DNA from: Clostridia bacterium
Lineage (GTDB): Bacteria; Bacillota; Clostridia; RGIG6154
Assembly (NCBI GenBank): GCA_017626145.1
Contig: JAGAJK010000074.1
Location: forward strand, 1-64,000
Length of the DNA: 64,000 bases
Reading direction: 5' to 3'
Positions 50,684 through 60,199 of the stretch are shown here, in pieces. The notes beneath the pieces were generated by a model. The model was not told the DNA's origin and made no database searches. It saw nothing but the letters and a program-made list of their open reading frames with translations. Position 1 is the first letter of the stretch; the number at the start of each line of letters is the position of its first letter. Made by a program: the position numbers and the translations under genes.

Positions 50684-51382
50684 CTATTTCGTATGTACCT
50701 TCTTTTTAAATACGTCTCTTTTTATCATTGTCATTATCTCTTCATTTATGTCCTCTATTGTACGGACATTTCCTTCTTCAACACAAAATATATGACCCCA
50801 TTCAAATCTTTTTGCAACGTAAAGAGCGTTTTCGTAGCTTTTATGAAGATGATTTTTGTCACGCTCGTGAATATCCTTAGCTTCCTGTCCGGTTATTTTA
50901 TTCATCCTTTCCGCCATAAGCATTTGCGAATACTCAGGTGGCATATCAAGGAATATTACTTTGTTTGGTGCAGGCAATTTCATCAGCTTATATTCATAAT
51001 CAAAAAGCCAGTCCAGATACAAATTTTTTGCTCTTACTCCCTCTATTTTGGATGCCTGATGAATCATATTTGATGTTGTATATCTGTCTGCTACAATTAC
51101 TCCGCCTTCAAGATAAAACTTTTCCCAGTTTCTTTTAAAGGATGCATATCTGTCAACAGCATAAAAGCTTGATGCTGCATACGGATTAATTTCATCAGCA
51201 TTGTCGGAAAGCTCTCCGTTTAAATACATTTTAACCAAAGCGGATGAATTACTTTCATAATCAGGAAAAGAAACCTGCATAACCTTGTAATTCATTTCCC
51301 TTAATTTTTCAACCACTAATTTAGTCTGAGTTGCTTTTCCGCTTGCGTCAAGCCCCTCTATAACTATAAGTTTACCTTTCAA
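50684..51382 (-). CDS. tmk: Thymidylate kinase-like protein
   Basis: P-loop kinase phosphorylating dTMP to dTDP. Motif VIEGLDASGKATQT, DRYTTSN in place of the usual DRY motif, and a lid-like RMNKITGQEAKDIHERD. The TTG at 51382 is chosen because GGGAG lies nine bases upstream; an earlier TTG directly abuts that site. It follows thyX after five bases, grouping dTMP synthesis and phosphorylation. It is somewhat longer than E. coli Tmk, of the larger Clostridia type. Confidence 0.88.
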   Translation of the reverse strand: MKGKLIVIEGLDASGKATQTKLVVEKLREMNYKVMQVSFPDYESNSSALVKMYLNGELSDNADEINPYAASSFYAVDRYASFKRNWEKFYLEGGVIVADRYTTSNMIHQASKIEGVRAKNLYLDWLFDYEYKLMKLPAPNKVIFLDMPPEYSQMLMAERMNKITGQEAKDIHERDKNHLHKSYENALYVAKRFEWGHIFCVEEGNVRTIEDINEEIMTMIKRDVFKKKVHTK

Positions 51383-51387
51383 TATAC

Positions 51388-52146
51388 TCAACTCCCAAGA
51401 TATTCATTTCTTTTTTCTGACATTTTACCGCAACTCATTTTCCCTTCGGGACAAGTGCCCTTCAGACACGGAGGTCCGCTCTTTTTAAACAGCACAGGTG
51501 CAACCTCTTTGACAAGAGAAAGCATAATATTTGCCATTTCTCTTATTTCCCATTGAGCTCTCTCGCAACAACGGTGCTCAAAGAAGTTATAAAGGCTTCT
51601 TGTATTAAATGTCATCATCAAGGTTGTTGAACAGGAGTTAGGCAACACATAGCGTGCATCTTCGATAGCTTTTTTCTCAGCCATACTCTGAGCTTTTTTC
51701 TCATCCTTACCTTCGGCTATAAAGGTTTCATAGTGCTTCTTCTGAAGTATATCTGTAAGCTCATTATAAGCTTTCTGCTCCATCTCCATTGTTTTTATAT
51801 ATATTTCTTTTGCCTTTTCATCGTTTTCAATTTCAGGAGGTGTCACGTATTCAAACTGTCCTTCTTTTACATATCTTTGAGATTTAACTGTGTAGCTTGC
51901 TATTCTGTGTCTTGTAAGTTGAGCAAGTAAGCTTCTGCTTACACCCTCAACAGCAAATGTGAAGGTTGCATGCTCAACAGGGCTTTCGTGCCCCATAGAC
52001 AGCAACATATTAAGAAATTTTTCAGTTCCTTCTCTGTCAAGATTCTCACTGATTGCATCTATCCCTGCACTGGAATAGCATAGTTTAGCACCCGAAGCTA
52101 TTAATTTTTCACAGTCGGGTGTATATTGTACAAGTTTAACACGCAT
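51388..52146 (-). CDS. thyX: Flavin-dependent thymidylate synthase
   Basis: FAD enzyme making dTMP from dUMP with methylenetetrahydrofolate. Signature [14 protein letters not shown] present near residue 78, followed by the [20 protein letters not shown] segment that binds dUMP. The C-terminal Cys-rich tail ([15 protein letters not shown]) is an extension seen in Clostridia. GGGAG is nine bases upstream. Overlaps tagA by 11 bases. Confidence 0.96.
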   Translation of the reverse strand: MRVKLVQYTPDCEKLIASGAKLCYSSAGIDAISENLDREGTEKFLNMLLSMGHESPVEHATFTFAVEGVSRSLLAQLTRHRIASYTVKSQRYVKEGQFEYVTPPEIENDEKAKEIYIKTMEMEQKAYNELTDILQKKHYETFIAEGKDEKKAQSMAEKKAIEDARYVLPNSCSTTLMMTFNTRSLYNFFEHRCCERAQWEIREMANIMLSLVKEVAPVLFKKSGPPCLKGTCPEGKMSCGKMSEKRNEYLGS

Positions 52147-52867
52147 TATTTCTTTCTCCCTTCAGAATTACATCGATTAAAAATAACGGTAATTTTATCA
52201 TTCTTTTTATTCGTGACGGCTGTTTTATAAGTCTGTATAACCACTCAAGTCCGTGTTTTGTGAAAAACTCAGGTGCTCGTTTTGCCTGCCCCGCAAGCAC
52301 ATCTATTGAACCGCCTGCACCTATAAGAATTCCTGCATTAAGCTTTCCTTTATTTTCATAGATCCATTTTTCCTGCTTTGGAGCACCAAGGCAAACCAAT
52401 AATAAATCGGGTTCTGCCTGCGAAATTGAGGAAATTATTTCAGTATCATCTTTAAAATATCCGTCCTGTGTTCCACATATCACAAGATTTTTATATTCCT
52501 TTTTCAGGTTTTCTGCAGCCGCTTCGGCAACAGTTGGCTTACCTCCGAAAAGATACACCGAACCTGCTCTTTCATTAAGCTTTTCAATTATCCCCTTCGC
52601 TATATCAAAGCCCGGTGCACGATATTTAATATTACCCTTAAGAATTCTTGAAGCGTATACTATTCCAATACCGTCCGGAGTTACAATATCTGCTGAATTC
52701 AGTATACCTGCAAAGTCTTTATCCTTCTTGGTAACATTAACAATTTCAGGATTTGGAGTATAAATAACAAAGCCTTTTTTATTTTCGAGAGATTCTATAC
52801 TCTTATTTATTGCTTCCTCTACAGTATAATTATCAAACTGTACTCCTAAAATATTTGTTTTCATCAT
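52136..52867 (-). CDS. WecG/TagA/CpsF family glycosyltransferase
   Basis: GT26-type enzyme, e.g. N-acetylmannosaminyltransferase of teichoic acid synthesis; the acceptor is not determinable here. Family motifs [37 protein letters not shown] and [11 protein letters not shown]-like [19 protein letters not shown]. 243 residues. Start at 52867 or the next ATG (52864); the second has better spacing (seven bases) to GGGAG. The ATG overlaps the deacetylase stop. Confidence 0.93.
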   Translation of the reverse strand: MMKTNILGVQFDNYTVEEAINKSIESLENKKGFVIYTPNPEIVNVTKKDKDFAGILNSADIVTPDGIGIVYASRILKGNIKYRAPGFDIAKGIIEKLNERAGSVYLFGGKPTVAEAAAENLKKEYKNLVICGTQDGYFKDDTEIISSISQAEPDLLLVCLGAPKQEKWIYENKGKLNAGILIGAGGSIDVLAGQAKRAPEFFTKHGLEWLYRLIKQPSRIKRMIKLPLFLIDVILKGERNNAC

Positions 52868-53640
52868 TCAACTCCCATATTCTGACCTATGTTATAAATC
52901 AAATCCTCACCGCTCATTGTTCCGAAAGCTGTTATTCTTTTAAGCTCATACATATCCTCATCTTTACGGTTCACACCGGGTAAACCAAGCTTAATTTGCA
53001 CACAAGCCTTGTAACCCGCTTCTTTTGCCGCTTCCTTTACTCTATCGTTAAAATTTCCGTAAGGATAAGCAAGTATGTCCGATTTCTTTCCAAGATATTT
53101 ATAAATCATAAATCTTGATTTTCTCAATTCGAAAATTAAATCTTCATCTGAAATTGCACTTAAATCATTATGATAAACGGTATGGCTTTGTATATCAATA
53201 ATACCTGAGCTTTCCATTTCCTTTGCCTGCTCCCAGGTAAAATGAGGATATGTTACACCGCCCTGCATACCCATTCTTCCTGTTACAACAAATATAGTAG
53301 CTTTCATATTCATTTCCTTTAGAAGAGGAAATGCATTGGTGTAATTATTCAAATATCCATCATCGAAAGTAAGCAAAATCGGCTTTTCCGGTAAAACGCC
53401 CTCTCCGTTACAATAATTTATATATTCGGTAAAGGTTATTGTTTTATATCCGGCGTCATTTATAGCCTGCATATGCTCTTTAAAAGCAGCATTAGAAATT
53501 TCAATATTGCTGTTTTCAACATTGTAATTATCATTAATATTATGATACATAAGAACCGGAACTGCTTTTTCTTCTGCAAATACACTTATACCGCAGGTAA
53601 GTATAACTATTAAGATTATAGATGATAATATTCTTTTCAT
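52864..53640 (-). CDS. Secreted polysaccharide deacetylase (NodB fold)
   Basis: Carbohydrate esterase family 4; probably deacetylates peptidoglycan or another wall glycan. Signal peptide (ILSSIILIVILTCGISVFA), catalytic LTFDDGYLNNY, zinc ligands HTVYH in QSHTVYHNDL, and LAYPYGNFN. 258 residues. GGAGG lies five bases before the ATG. It is the head gene of the run to tagA, thyX, tmk. Confidence 0.93.
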   Translation of the reverse strand: MKRILSSIILIVILTCGISVFAEEKAVPVLMYHNINDNYNVENSNIEISNAAFKEHMQAINDAGYKTITFTEYINYCNGEGVLPEKPILLTFDDGYLNNYTNAFPLLKEMNMKATIFVVTGRMGMQGGVTYPHFTWEQAKEMESSGIIDIQSHTVYHNDLSAISDEDLIFELRKSRFMIYKYLGKKSDILAYPYGNFNDRVKEAAKEAGYKACVQIKLGLPGVNRKDEDMYELKRITAFGTMSGEDLIYNIGQNMGVE

Positions 53641-53758
53641 TTATTCCTCCGTAAAACCTTATTGATACACTCATATTTGATTGCAAGGTTCTGTAAAGCT
53701 GAACTTGTTTTACTATGCATTCAGGCAATATTGCCGGCCTGATTAATTTTACAATCTA
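53641..53758. other. 118-base intergenic spacer
   Basis: AT-rich spacer between the copper-amine-oxidase-like gene and the deacetylase gene. It contains a small imperfect hairpin around CAGGCAATATTGCCGGCCTG without a T-tract. I see no clear promoter or terminator. Confidence 0.4.
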
Positions 53759-55453
53759 TTAATAGTTGTAGGTTATTGTAACTGAATTTTCTTTTTCATT
53801 CCACTCAACGGTTGTATGGTCTAATGCTTCAGCCACAAATCTTACAGGAAGCATAGTTCTTGAATTAATCGTCTGTGGCGCAACATCTATTTTTTCCGGA
53901 ATGTTGTTCCATGTCATATCTTTAGAACCGATCTGGAATCTGATATCCTTATTGAAAATTTTAATCTGAACTCTTTGTTCTTTTTCTTCCCAGAAAATTT
54001 TTCCGCCTAAAGCCTCTACAATTGCACGAATCGGAAGTAATGTTCTTCCTTCAACAATTAAAGGCTTTGTTCCTCTTCCCGGGTCAACCTCACATTTTTC
54101 ACCGTTAACAGTCATATATTCGTTGCCAATTTCAAGCTTTATAATTTTCTGTCTGGGGTTAGTTTTAATTTCGAGCTCTTTTGTTATTCCAAGCTCATAT
54201 TTCTTAATTTCTTCCTCAGTAAAAGGCTTTGTTTCTTCAACTTTATATTCTTCTGTAGGCTCATAGTTTTCATCAAATACAGTAACCTTAAGGTCCTCAT
54301 TTTTATGTTCATCGCCAACCCATATATCCCACGTAACTTCTTTTCCGTCTTTACTTTTTTCACTTTTAGCAAGATTTTTTTCTTCCTGGTCAACTGCGTT
54401 GTATTTTTCACCGTCCGGAAATTCAATTACAATTGTTTTTACTGATACAGGAGCAGTTATGGTTAAAAAGTGTTCTTCTTTACAACAGCTGCCACCTGTC
54501 TCAGAGCCGTTTTTTTCATCTGAATCATTGGGATTTTCACCCTTTCCTTCAGCATTGTTATCTGTCTCAAGGTCAGAATTGCCGTTTCCTCCATTCTGAA
54601 CTCCGTCCTCGTTTCCGGTTGCATTGAGGTCATCCCCTGATGAAAAACCTTCGCCAATTCCCGGCTGTGTGCCGGAACCTGCAGCTCCGCCTTGATGCTG
54701 ATATTCGTCCCATTTTTCGTCTGCAATAACGGTGTAATTTACAGTTATCTTCTTACCTTCACGGTAACCGTAGTCATTTACCGCCTGGAAGGTAAAGCTT
54801 CTTTCACCGACTATCGGACTTATAAAATAAAACTTAAAGTATTTTATGCCATCTATAATATCACAGCTTCCACGACTATAGCAGAAATTAACTACATCTT
54901 CTATAACCTCGCCCAACTCGTTTACAGCTACAAAATTTCTTACGTTAAGATTAGTTGCAACTGTAAGCTCAAGCATTTCAACCGTGTCGTGCCCTGCTAC
55001 AACCTCTTTAATAACAGTTCTTTCAGCATCAACGGAAAGAAGCGTAAGACCTTCGTTAGTCCTGTCATAACATTCAAGTATAATCTCTTTATCGTAAGGA
55101 GTTATGCTTCCGTCATAGCCTACTGCCTTAAATGTAAAAACTCTTGTACCGATAGTTCCGCTTACTATAGGGTTGGTGGTTTCTAAACCTACCGTGGTAT
55201 CTTTACCAAGGTTTCCGTAAGGATTTGTAAGAAGAACCGAGTCACCGTTTCCGCCATTCAATAAAATCTCTTTAGTGTCGCCTGTTGCAGTAAATGTGAA
55301 CTTAAAGGTTTCGTCAATCATATTATACCCCAGTGGATATAATACACCGTGTTTATTACATTCTGCAGTCAGTATTTCGGCACCAAGCACAGTACTGCAC
55401 AAAAGCAATGTAACAGCTATAAACATAAGTGATGTAAAAAATATTTTTTTCAT
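53759..55453 (-). CDS. Secreted protein with C-terminal copper amine oxidase N-domain
   Basis: Exported protein of about 564 residues: signal peptide (ITSLMFIAVTLLLCSTVLGA-like), a beta-rich N-terminal half resembling two Ig-like domains (about 25-240), an acidic low-complexity Gly/Asn/Glu linker (about 250-330), a Cys pair (GGSCCKEEH), a third domain and a C-terminal CuAO_N1-type fold (VEGRTLLPIRAIVEALGG, then NSRTMLPVRFVAEALDH). That fold is a common wall-associated stalk in Clostridia and does not itself imply oxidase activity. ATG at 55453 has GGAG six bases upstream. Confidence 0.82.
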   Translation of the reverse strand: MKKIFFTSLMFIAVTLLLCSTVLGAEILTAECNKHGVLYPLGYNMIDETFKFTFTATGDTKEILLNGGNGDSVLLTNPYGNLGKDTTVGLETTNPIVSGTIGTRVFTFKAVGYDGSITPYDKEIILECYDRTNEGLTLLSVDAERTVIKEVVAGHDTVEMLELTVATNLNVRNFVAVNELGEVIEDVVNFCYSRGSCDIIDGIKYFKFYFISPIVGERSFTFQAVNDYGYREGKKITVNYTVIADEKWDEYQHQGGAAGSGTQPGIGEGFSSGDDLNATGNEDGVQNGGNGNSDLETDNNAEGKGENPNDSDEKNGSETGGSCCKEEHFLTITAPVSVKTIVIEFPDGEKYNAVDQEEKNLAKSEKSKDGKEVTWDIWVGDEHKNEDLKVTVFDENYEPTEEYKVEETKPFTEEEIKKYELGITKELEIKTNPRQKIIKLEIGNEYMTVNGEKCEVDPGRGTKPLIVEGRTLLPIRAIVEALGGKIFWEEKEQRVQIKIFNKDIRFQIGSKDMTWNNIPEKIDVAPQTINSRTMLPVRFVAEALDHTTVEWNEKENSVTITYNY

Positions 55454-55539
55454 TTTAATCTCCATTCTGCCGCCAAGATGCTGCCACAAATCAAAGTAAA
55501 TAAGTAAGCTTAGTCAGCAAATTAAACTCTATCTATTCT

Positions 55540-55568
55540 ATTATAACATAAGGCTTGATATTTTACAA
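55540..55568 (-). promoter_or_regulatory. Sigma-A promoter for the copper-amine-oxidase-fold gene
   Basis: On the minus strand: TTGTAA (55568-55563), 17-base spacer, TATAAT (55545-55540). It lies about 87 bases before the ATG and just downstream of the abrB terminator. Confidence 0.75.
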
Positions 55569-55603
55569 ATATTTTTTATGATTTTGTCGAATAAAGTGAA
55601 CGT

Positions 55604-55638
55604 AAAAAGAGCTGAAAAAAATCATAGATTTTTTCAGC
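55604..55638. terminator. Intrinsic terminator after abrB
   Basis: Stem GCTGAAAAAAATC / GATTTTTTCAGC (55611-55623, 55627-55638) with a three-base loop, and T-rich tracts on both sides. It lies 11 bases beyond the abrB stop and would serve both directions. Confidence 0.8.
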
Positions 55639-55648
55639 CATTTTTATT

Positions 55649-55888
55649 TTATTTTTGATTTAATTTTTCAATACATTTTCTGCATACATATCTTCCTTCG
55701 TATTTAACAAGTTCTTTTTTATCTTCACAGAAAATGCAATACTCAACATCTTGTTTTCTGAGTATTATGTCGTCACCTTCAACCAAAATTTCAAAAGCCT
55801 TGAAGCCCATAGTTTTTCTTAATGTATTCGGTATCTGAAAGCGTCCAAGATTGTCAACCTCTTTAATTATCTTTGTACTTTGTTTCAT
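55649..55888 (-). CDS. AbrB-type transcription regulator with C-terminal zinc ribbon
   Basis: SpoVT/AbrB swapped-hairpin DNA-binding domain (residues 5-45: KEVDNLGRFQIPNTLRKTMGF) joined to a CxxC...CxxC zinc ribbon (CIFCEDKKELVKYEGRYVCRKC). About 79 residues, a form common in Clostridia, where such proteins are transition-state or carbon regulators. ATG at 55888 has AGGTGG five bases upstream. It has its own promoter and terminator, so it is monocistronic. Confidence 0.88.
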   Translation of the reverse strand: MKQSTKIIKEVDNLGRFQIPNTLRKTMGFKAFEILVEGDDIILRKQDVEYCIFCEDKKELVKYEGRYVCRKCIEKLNQK

Positions 55889-55906
55889 ACCAACCACCTC
55901 GATTGT

Positions 55907-55935
55907 ATTTTAGCACCTTTGTAAAAAAATGTCAA
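55907..55935 (-). promoter_or_regulatory. Consensus sigma-A promoter for abrB
   Basis: Minus strand TTGACA (55935-55930), 17-base spacer, TAAAAT (55912-55907). The predicted start point is only about 12 bases before the ATG. A palindromic ACAATTGT overlaps the -35 side and could be an operator, possibly for autoregulation. Confidence 0.75.
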
Positions 55936-55941
55936 CAATTG

Positions 55942-57342
55942 TCATTCAAGCTCTCCGTTAAGAGACCATGTTCTTACTTCTGAAATCTTTATATTAATTA
56001 TTTTGCCTATAAGTGAGCTGTCACCTTTAAAGTTAACAATTTTATTTTCAGGAGTTCTTCCCTGCAATGTTTCAGGGTCATTTTTAGAATATCCGTCAAC
56101 AAATATCTCCACAGTTTTACCTGCATATGTTTCATTAATTTCCCTGGAAATTTTGTTCTGTACTTCAAGCAATTCATCAAAATTCTTCTGAATCTGTTCT
56201 TCTGAAAGAACAAAATCCATAGTCGCAGCTTTGGTGCCTCTTCTTCTTGAATAGATGAAGGTAAACATAGAGTCGTATCTTACCTCTTTAACAAGGGATA
56301 CAGTTTCCTTAAAATCTTCAACTGTTTCTGTGGGAAAGCCTACAATTATATCAGTTGAAAGAGCAATATTGGGGATTTTTTCTCTGACCTTCTTTATTGT
56401 TTCAAGATACTTTTCACGGGTATATGAACGGTTCATATCCTTTAAAACCTTATTACTTCCTGCCTGAACAGGTAAATGCAACTGAGGACAAACCTTTTTG
56501 CATTCAGCCATAGCATCTATAAGTTCATCGGATATATCTTTAGGATGTGAAGTGGCAAAGCGGATTCGCTCTATGCCGTCTATTTCGTTAACTGCTCTTA
56601 AAAGCTGTGCAAACGTCTTTCCGTCTTCAAGGTCTTTTCCGTAAGAATTTACATTCTGACCGAGAAGAGTTACCTCTTTATAGCCATCTTCAGCAAGCCG
56701 AGTTATTTCAGCAATAACATTTTCAAAGGTTCTGCTTCGTTCTCTGCCACGCACATAAGGCACAACACAGTAAGTACAGAAATTATTACATCCGTACATA
56801 ACACTTACCCACGCCTTATATTTATCATCGTGGCGAACGGGAATATCCTCAACAATATAGCCATCGCAATCTTCAACATCCATTACTGATGATTTTTTTG
56901 CCTCGAGAAGCAACTGAGGAAATTTATAAATTGCATGTGTTCCGAAAATAAGCTCAACATGACGAAATTTTGAATGGAGTATTTCGGCTACTTCTTTTTG
57001 TTGTACCATACATCCGCACACGCCTATTATAACATCTTTTCTTTTTGCTTTAAGATACTTAAGAGCACCTACATTTCCTTTCAGCTTCATTTCTGCATTT
57101 TCACGGACGGCACAGGTGTTGAATATAATTACATCACATTCTTCCCTTGTTTCAGAAAGCTCATAACCCATACTGCACAGCATACCTTTAATTCTTTCTG
57201 AATCGTTTTCGTTCTGCTGACAACCGTATGTTATAACACACGCTTTTGGCATTTGCTTCTTTGCAGAATTTAATTTTCTGATTTTTTCAATACATTCCTT
57301 CTGAAATGCAAGTTCTTTAGGATCAACTGCTGTATTTCTCAT
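55942..57342 (-). CDS. miaB: tRNA-2-methylthio-N6-dimethylallyladenosine synthase
   Basis: Radical SAM methylthiotransferase modifying A37 of tRNAs. N-terminal UPF0004 domain with YGCQQNENDSERI and CGCMVQQ, radical SAM motif MYGCNNFCTYCVVPYVRGRERSR near residue 190, and a C-terminal TRAM domain. 466 residues. GGAG lies about seven bases upstream of the ATG. It follows pncB after 12 bases. Confidence 0.97.
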   Translation of the reverse strand: MRNTAVDPKELAFQKECIEKIRKLNSAKKQMPKACVITYGCQQNENDSERIKGMLCSMGYELSETREECDVIIFNTCAVRENAEMKLKGNVGALKYLKAKRKDVIIGVCGCMVQQKEVAEILHSKFRHVELIFGTHAIYKFPQLLLEAKKSSVMDVEDCDGYIVEDIPVRHDDKYKAWVSVMYGCNNFCTYCVVPYVRGRERSRTFENVIAEITRLAEDGYKEVTLLGQNVNSYGKDLEDGKTFAQLLRAVNEIDGIERIRFATSHPKDISDELIDAMAECKKVCPQLHLPVQAGSNKVLKDMNRSYTREKYLETIKKVREKIPNIALSTDIIVGFPTETVEDFKETVSLVKEVRYDSMFTFIYSRRRGTKAATMDFVLSEEQIQKNFDELLEVQNKISREINETYAGKTVEIFVDGYSKNDPETLQGRTPENKIVNFKGDSSLIGKIINIKISEVRTWSLNGELE

Positions 57343-57354
57343 TAATCTGCTCCT

Positions 57355-58800
57355 TTAATTTTCTTCCAAAAGTTTGTTCTTGAGTTCCCACAAATCCTTA
57401 GAAAGATCAACATAATAAGTATGCGGGTTTTCAAAACGTTTAACCTCATCCCACAGAGTATCAAGCTGCTCCATACAATAATCACGTATTTGAGATAACG
57501 GAGGATTATTATACACACATACACCTTTATCAAAAATCTTAACAAGAAGTTTTTTTGCCGTGAAATCAGTTACTGTTTTCTTTTTCCATGTATTCTGCGG
57601 GTCAAAAATTACATATTCTTTTGAATCATCTATAGTTTCATCGTGAAGTGTTACTACGTCAGCAATGGCTTTTCCTGTATCGTTTGCAAAAAGTCTGTAA
57701 AGATTTTTAAATCCGGGAGTTGTGATTTTTGCAACATTTTCACTCTTCTTTATTTTAGATACAAGCTTGCCCGCCTTTTCAACAGCAACAAGCTTATAAA
57801 CACCTCCGAAAACAGGTTCTGACTTAGAAGTTATAAGTCTTTCACCAACACCAAAGGTATCAATACACGCTCCCTGATTCAAGGTGCCGCGTATAATATA
57901 TTCATCCAATGAATTAGATGCCATAATTGCACAATCACTATAACCTGCATCGTCCAGCATTTTTCTTACCTTCTTTGAAAGATACGTTATATCACCGCTG
58001 TCGATTCTTACTCCTGCAGGGCGGAATCCCTTGGGCTTTAAAACTTCATCAAATACTCTTATCGCATTAACTATACCTGACTTTAAAACATTGTAGGTAT
58101 CTATGAGCAGAACACATTTCGACGGATATGTTTCTGCATAAGCACGAAAAGCTTCGTATTCACTGTCAAAGGATTGAATCCAGCTGTGAGCCATTGTTCC
58201 TACGGCAGGTATGCCGAACATTCGTTCTGCTATGGTGCAGGCTGTACCGTGACATCCGCCAATATATGCGGCACGTGCTCCCATAATTGCGCCTACAGCA
58301 CCCTGAGCTCTTCTTGAACCAAACTCAAAAACCTTACGACCGTCGGCTGCCCTTACTATACGGCTTGCTTTTGTTGCTATAAGACTTTGATGATTAACGG
58401 TAAGAAGCACCATTGTTTCAATAAACTGTGCCTGAATAATGGGCCCTCTTACTGTAATAATCGGTTCATGAGGAAAAATCGGAGTGCCTTCGGGTATTGC
58501 CCATATATCACAGGTGAATTTAAAGTTTTTAAGATAATCAATAAAATCATCCGAAAACATATTCTTATTTTTCAGATACTCAACATCATCGTCGGTAAAC
58601 CTTATGTTCTGAATATATTCACATAACTGCTGAATACCTGCCATTACTGCATAACCGCCGTCATCCGGCACTTTTCTGAAAAACATATCAAAGCAGGCAA
58701 TTTCATCTGCCTTCCCTTTAAGAAAATAACCGTTAGACATTGTAAGCTCATAAAAATCTGCAAGCAATGTAAGGTTAAGCCCATTTGAAAGAGAATTCAT
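57355..58800 (-). CDS. pncB: Nicotinate phosphoribosyltransferase
   Basis: Converts nicotinate to nicotinate mononucleotide in NAD salvage. Begins LTLLADFYELTMSNGYF and contains FEFGSRRAQG, GTMAHSWIQSF and RIDSGDITYLSKKVR. About 481 residues. ATG at 58800 has GGAGG seven bases upstream; the in-frame extension to 58851 is translated terminator sequence. Confidence 0.97.
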   Translation of the reverse strand: MNSLSNGLNLTLLADFYELTMSNGYFLKGKADEIACFDMFFRKVPDDGGYAVMAGIQQLCEYIQNIRFTDDDVEYLKNKNMFSDDFIDYLKNFKFTCDIWAIPEGTPIFPHEPIITVRGPIIQAQFIETMVLLTVNHQSLIATKASRIVRAADGRKVFEFGSRRAQGAVGAIMGARAAYIGGCHGTACTIAERMFGIPAVGTMAHSWIQSFDSEYEAFRAYAETYPSKCVLLIDTYNVLKSGIVNAIRVFDEVLKPKGFRPAGVRIDSGDITYLSKKVRKMLDDAGYSDCAIMASNSLDEYIIRGTLNQGACIDTFGVGERLITSKSEPVFGGVYKLVAVEKAGKLVSKIKKSENVAKITTPGFKNLYRLFANDTGKAIADVVTLHDETIDDSKEYVIFDPQNTWKKKTVTDFTAKKLLVKIFDKGVCVYNNPPLSQIRDYCMEQLDTLWDEVKRFENPHTYYVDLSKDLWELKNKLLEEN

Positions 58801-58821
58801 TTTAAACCTCCGTTTATATCG

Positions 58822-58845
58822 AAAAAAGCGGCAATTGCCGCTTTT
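58822..58845 (-). terminator. Intrinsic terminator between the membrane-protein gene and pncB
   Basis: Palindromic AAAAGCGGC-AATT-GCCGCTTTT; on the minus strand the stem is followed by six Ts. It lies between the stop at 58858 and the pncB Shine-Dalgarno, leaving almost no room for a separate pncB promoter, so read-through is likely. Confidence 0.75.
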
Positions 58846-58857
58846 ATTCATCTGTAT

Positions 58858-59277
58858 TTATTTGCTTCTTACGTTAAGTGCATAATATACACATTCGTAA
58901 ACATATAAAGCTGTAATAATTACCGCACTTCCTGCGTACGGTACATAAGACCTTGTTAAAATATTTGCAATCCTGCCATCCATTCTTGTGTAAACTTCAG
59001 TAATAACAGGCCAGTAAAAATGCAGTAAAGCCAGACAAATTGCCAATGCAACGGACATAACTGCATAATACACATTTTTTCTTACTACCGCTACAATTAA
59101 TCCAATAACGCAAACTGCAATAAGCCACAGGAACATATTCCCTTCAAAAATAAGCTTCCAGCCTGTTAACGACTGCGAAAATTTGTAAATTCCGTAAATA
59201 GCAAACAAGCCTACTATATAATAAAGTGATGATAACAAAAATCTGTTAACAACTGCTTCGTTTTCTTTCTTATTCAT
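58858..59277 (-). CDS. Hypothetical four-helix membrane protein
   Basis: 139 residues with four predicted membrane helices (about 15-30, 45-65, 68-87, 112-132), including FLWLIAVCVIGLIVAVV and YAVMSVALAICLALLHFYW. No enzyme motif is visible and I do not recognise a family. AGGTG precedes the ATG. It follows rsmE after 20 bases, so it is the second gene of that transcript, which ends at the terminator before pncB. Confidence 0.7.
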   Translation of the reverse strand: MNKKENEAVVNRFLLSSLYYIVGLFAIYGIYKFSQSLTGWKLIFEGNMFLWLIAVCVIGLIVAVVRKNVYYAVMSVALAICLALLHFYWPVITEVYTRMDGRIANILTRSYVPYAGSAVIITALYVYECVYYALNVRSK

Positions 59278-59297
59278 TAGTCTAACACCTTTCTATA

Positions 59298-60038
59298 TCA
59301 GTTACTCATTTCGTCAAGCTCATACATAACAATACTAAGCACAGAAATTGCTGCAGTTTCCATACGGAGTATACGCTTTCCTAACGTAACTGTCTTTACA
59401 TTATTCTTTTTGAGCAGGGTTACTTCTTCATCAGAAAAACCGCCTTCAGGGCCTATGATGAAGCCTGCTTTCCCTTTCAGCAGTTCTTTATCTTCAAAGA
59501 CTGACTTTACCGGCACTTGTGTCTCACCTTCGTAAGGAACAAACGCAAGGTCAAAAGTATTAAGCTGTTTTACTGCTTCCGAAAAATCGACCGGCTCAGA
59601 CACAAACGGGACTTTGCTTCTTTTACACTGCTTTGTTGCTTCCATTGCAATGCGTCGGAATCGCTGGGTCTTTTTGTCATCATCCTTAATCTTTACAACA
59701 GAACGCTCCATTATAACAGGAATAATATTATTTACACCCAATTCAACCGCTTTTTGTATGACAAGCTCCAATTTTGCACTTTTGGTAAGTCCTATGAAAA
59801 GTGATACGTCAACATCCGGCTCTCCTGTACAAGCAAGCTCATCAGAAACAAGAACATCTATACTTTTCTTATCTACGCTTTTGATCTCAGCTTTAAAAAC
59901 TCTGCCGTTACCTGATGTAATTTCTATAAAATCACCCTCACCAAGACGGAGCACTCTTGCAATATGAATTGCTTCATCACCTTCTACAGTAATGATACTG
60001 CCGTAGGAAATATCAGCTTCATAAAAACATCTGTGCAT
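59298..60038 (-). CDS. rsmE: 16S rRNA (uracil-1498-N3)-methyltransferase
   Basis: SPOUT-family methyltransferase of the small ribosomal subunit. Shows GDEAIHIARVLRLGEGD at the N-terminal PUA-like domain and the SPOUT knot motifs IGPEGGFSDEEV and TLGKRILRMETA. 246 residues. AGGTGG precedes the ATG by seven bases, and a consensus promoter lies about 40 bases upstream. Confidence 0.96.
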   Translation of the reverse strand: MHRCFYEADISYGSIITVEGDEAIHIARVLRLGEGDFIEITSGNGRVFKAEIKSVDKKSIDVLVSDELACTGEPDVDVSLFIGLTKSAKLELVIQKAVELGVNNIIPVIMERSVVKIKDDDKKTQRFRRIAMEATKQCKRSKVPFVSEPVDFSEAVKQLNTFDLAFVPYEGETQVPVKSVFEDKELLKGKAGFIIGPEGGFSDEEVTLLKKNNVKTVTLGKRILRMETAAISVLSIVMYELDEMSN

Positions 60039-60079
60039 CAGTTCACCACCTTGATATGAGAAATAATCTCACTTTAATA

Positions 60080-60108
60080 ATTTTACTATTTTAAAGAGTT
60101 TTTGTCAA
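60080..60108 (-). promoter_or_regulatory. Consensus sigma-A promoter for rsmE
   Basis: Minus strand TTGACA (60108-60103), 17-base spacer, TAAAAT (60085-60080). It occupies the divergent region shared with the plus-strand bofC-like gene. Confidence 0.75.
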
Positions 60109-60199
60109 TAGTTTTTAAAAAATATGTAGTTAATTTTGTTTTGTTGTAAAATTAGTATATTTTTCTATTTATCCGTTAAAACTAACTGCGGTGATAAAA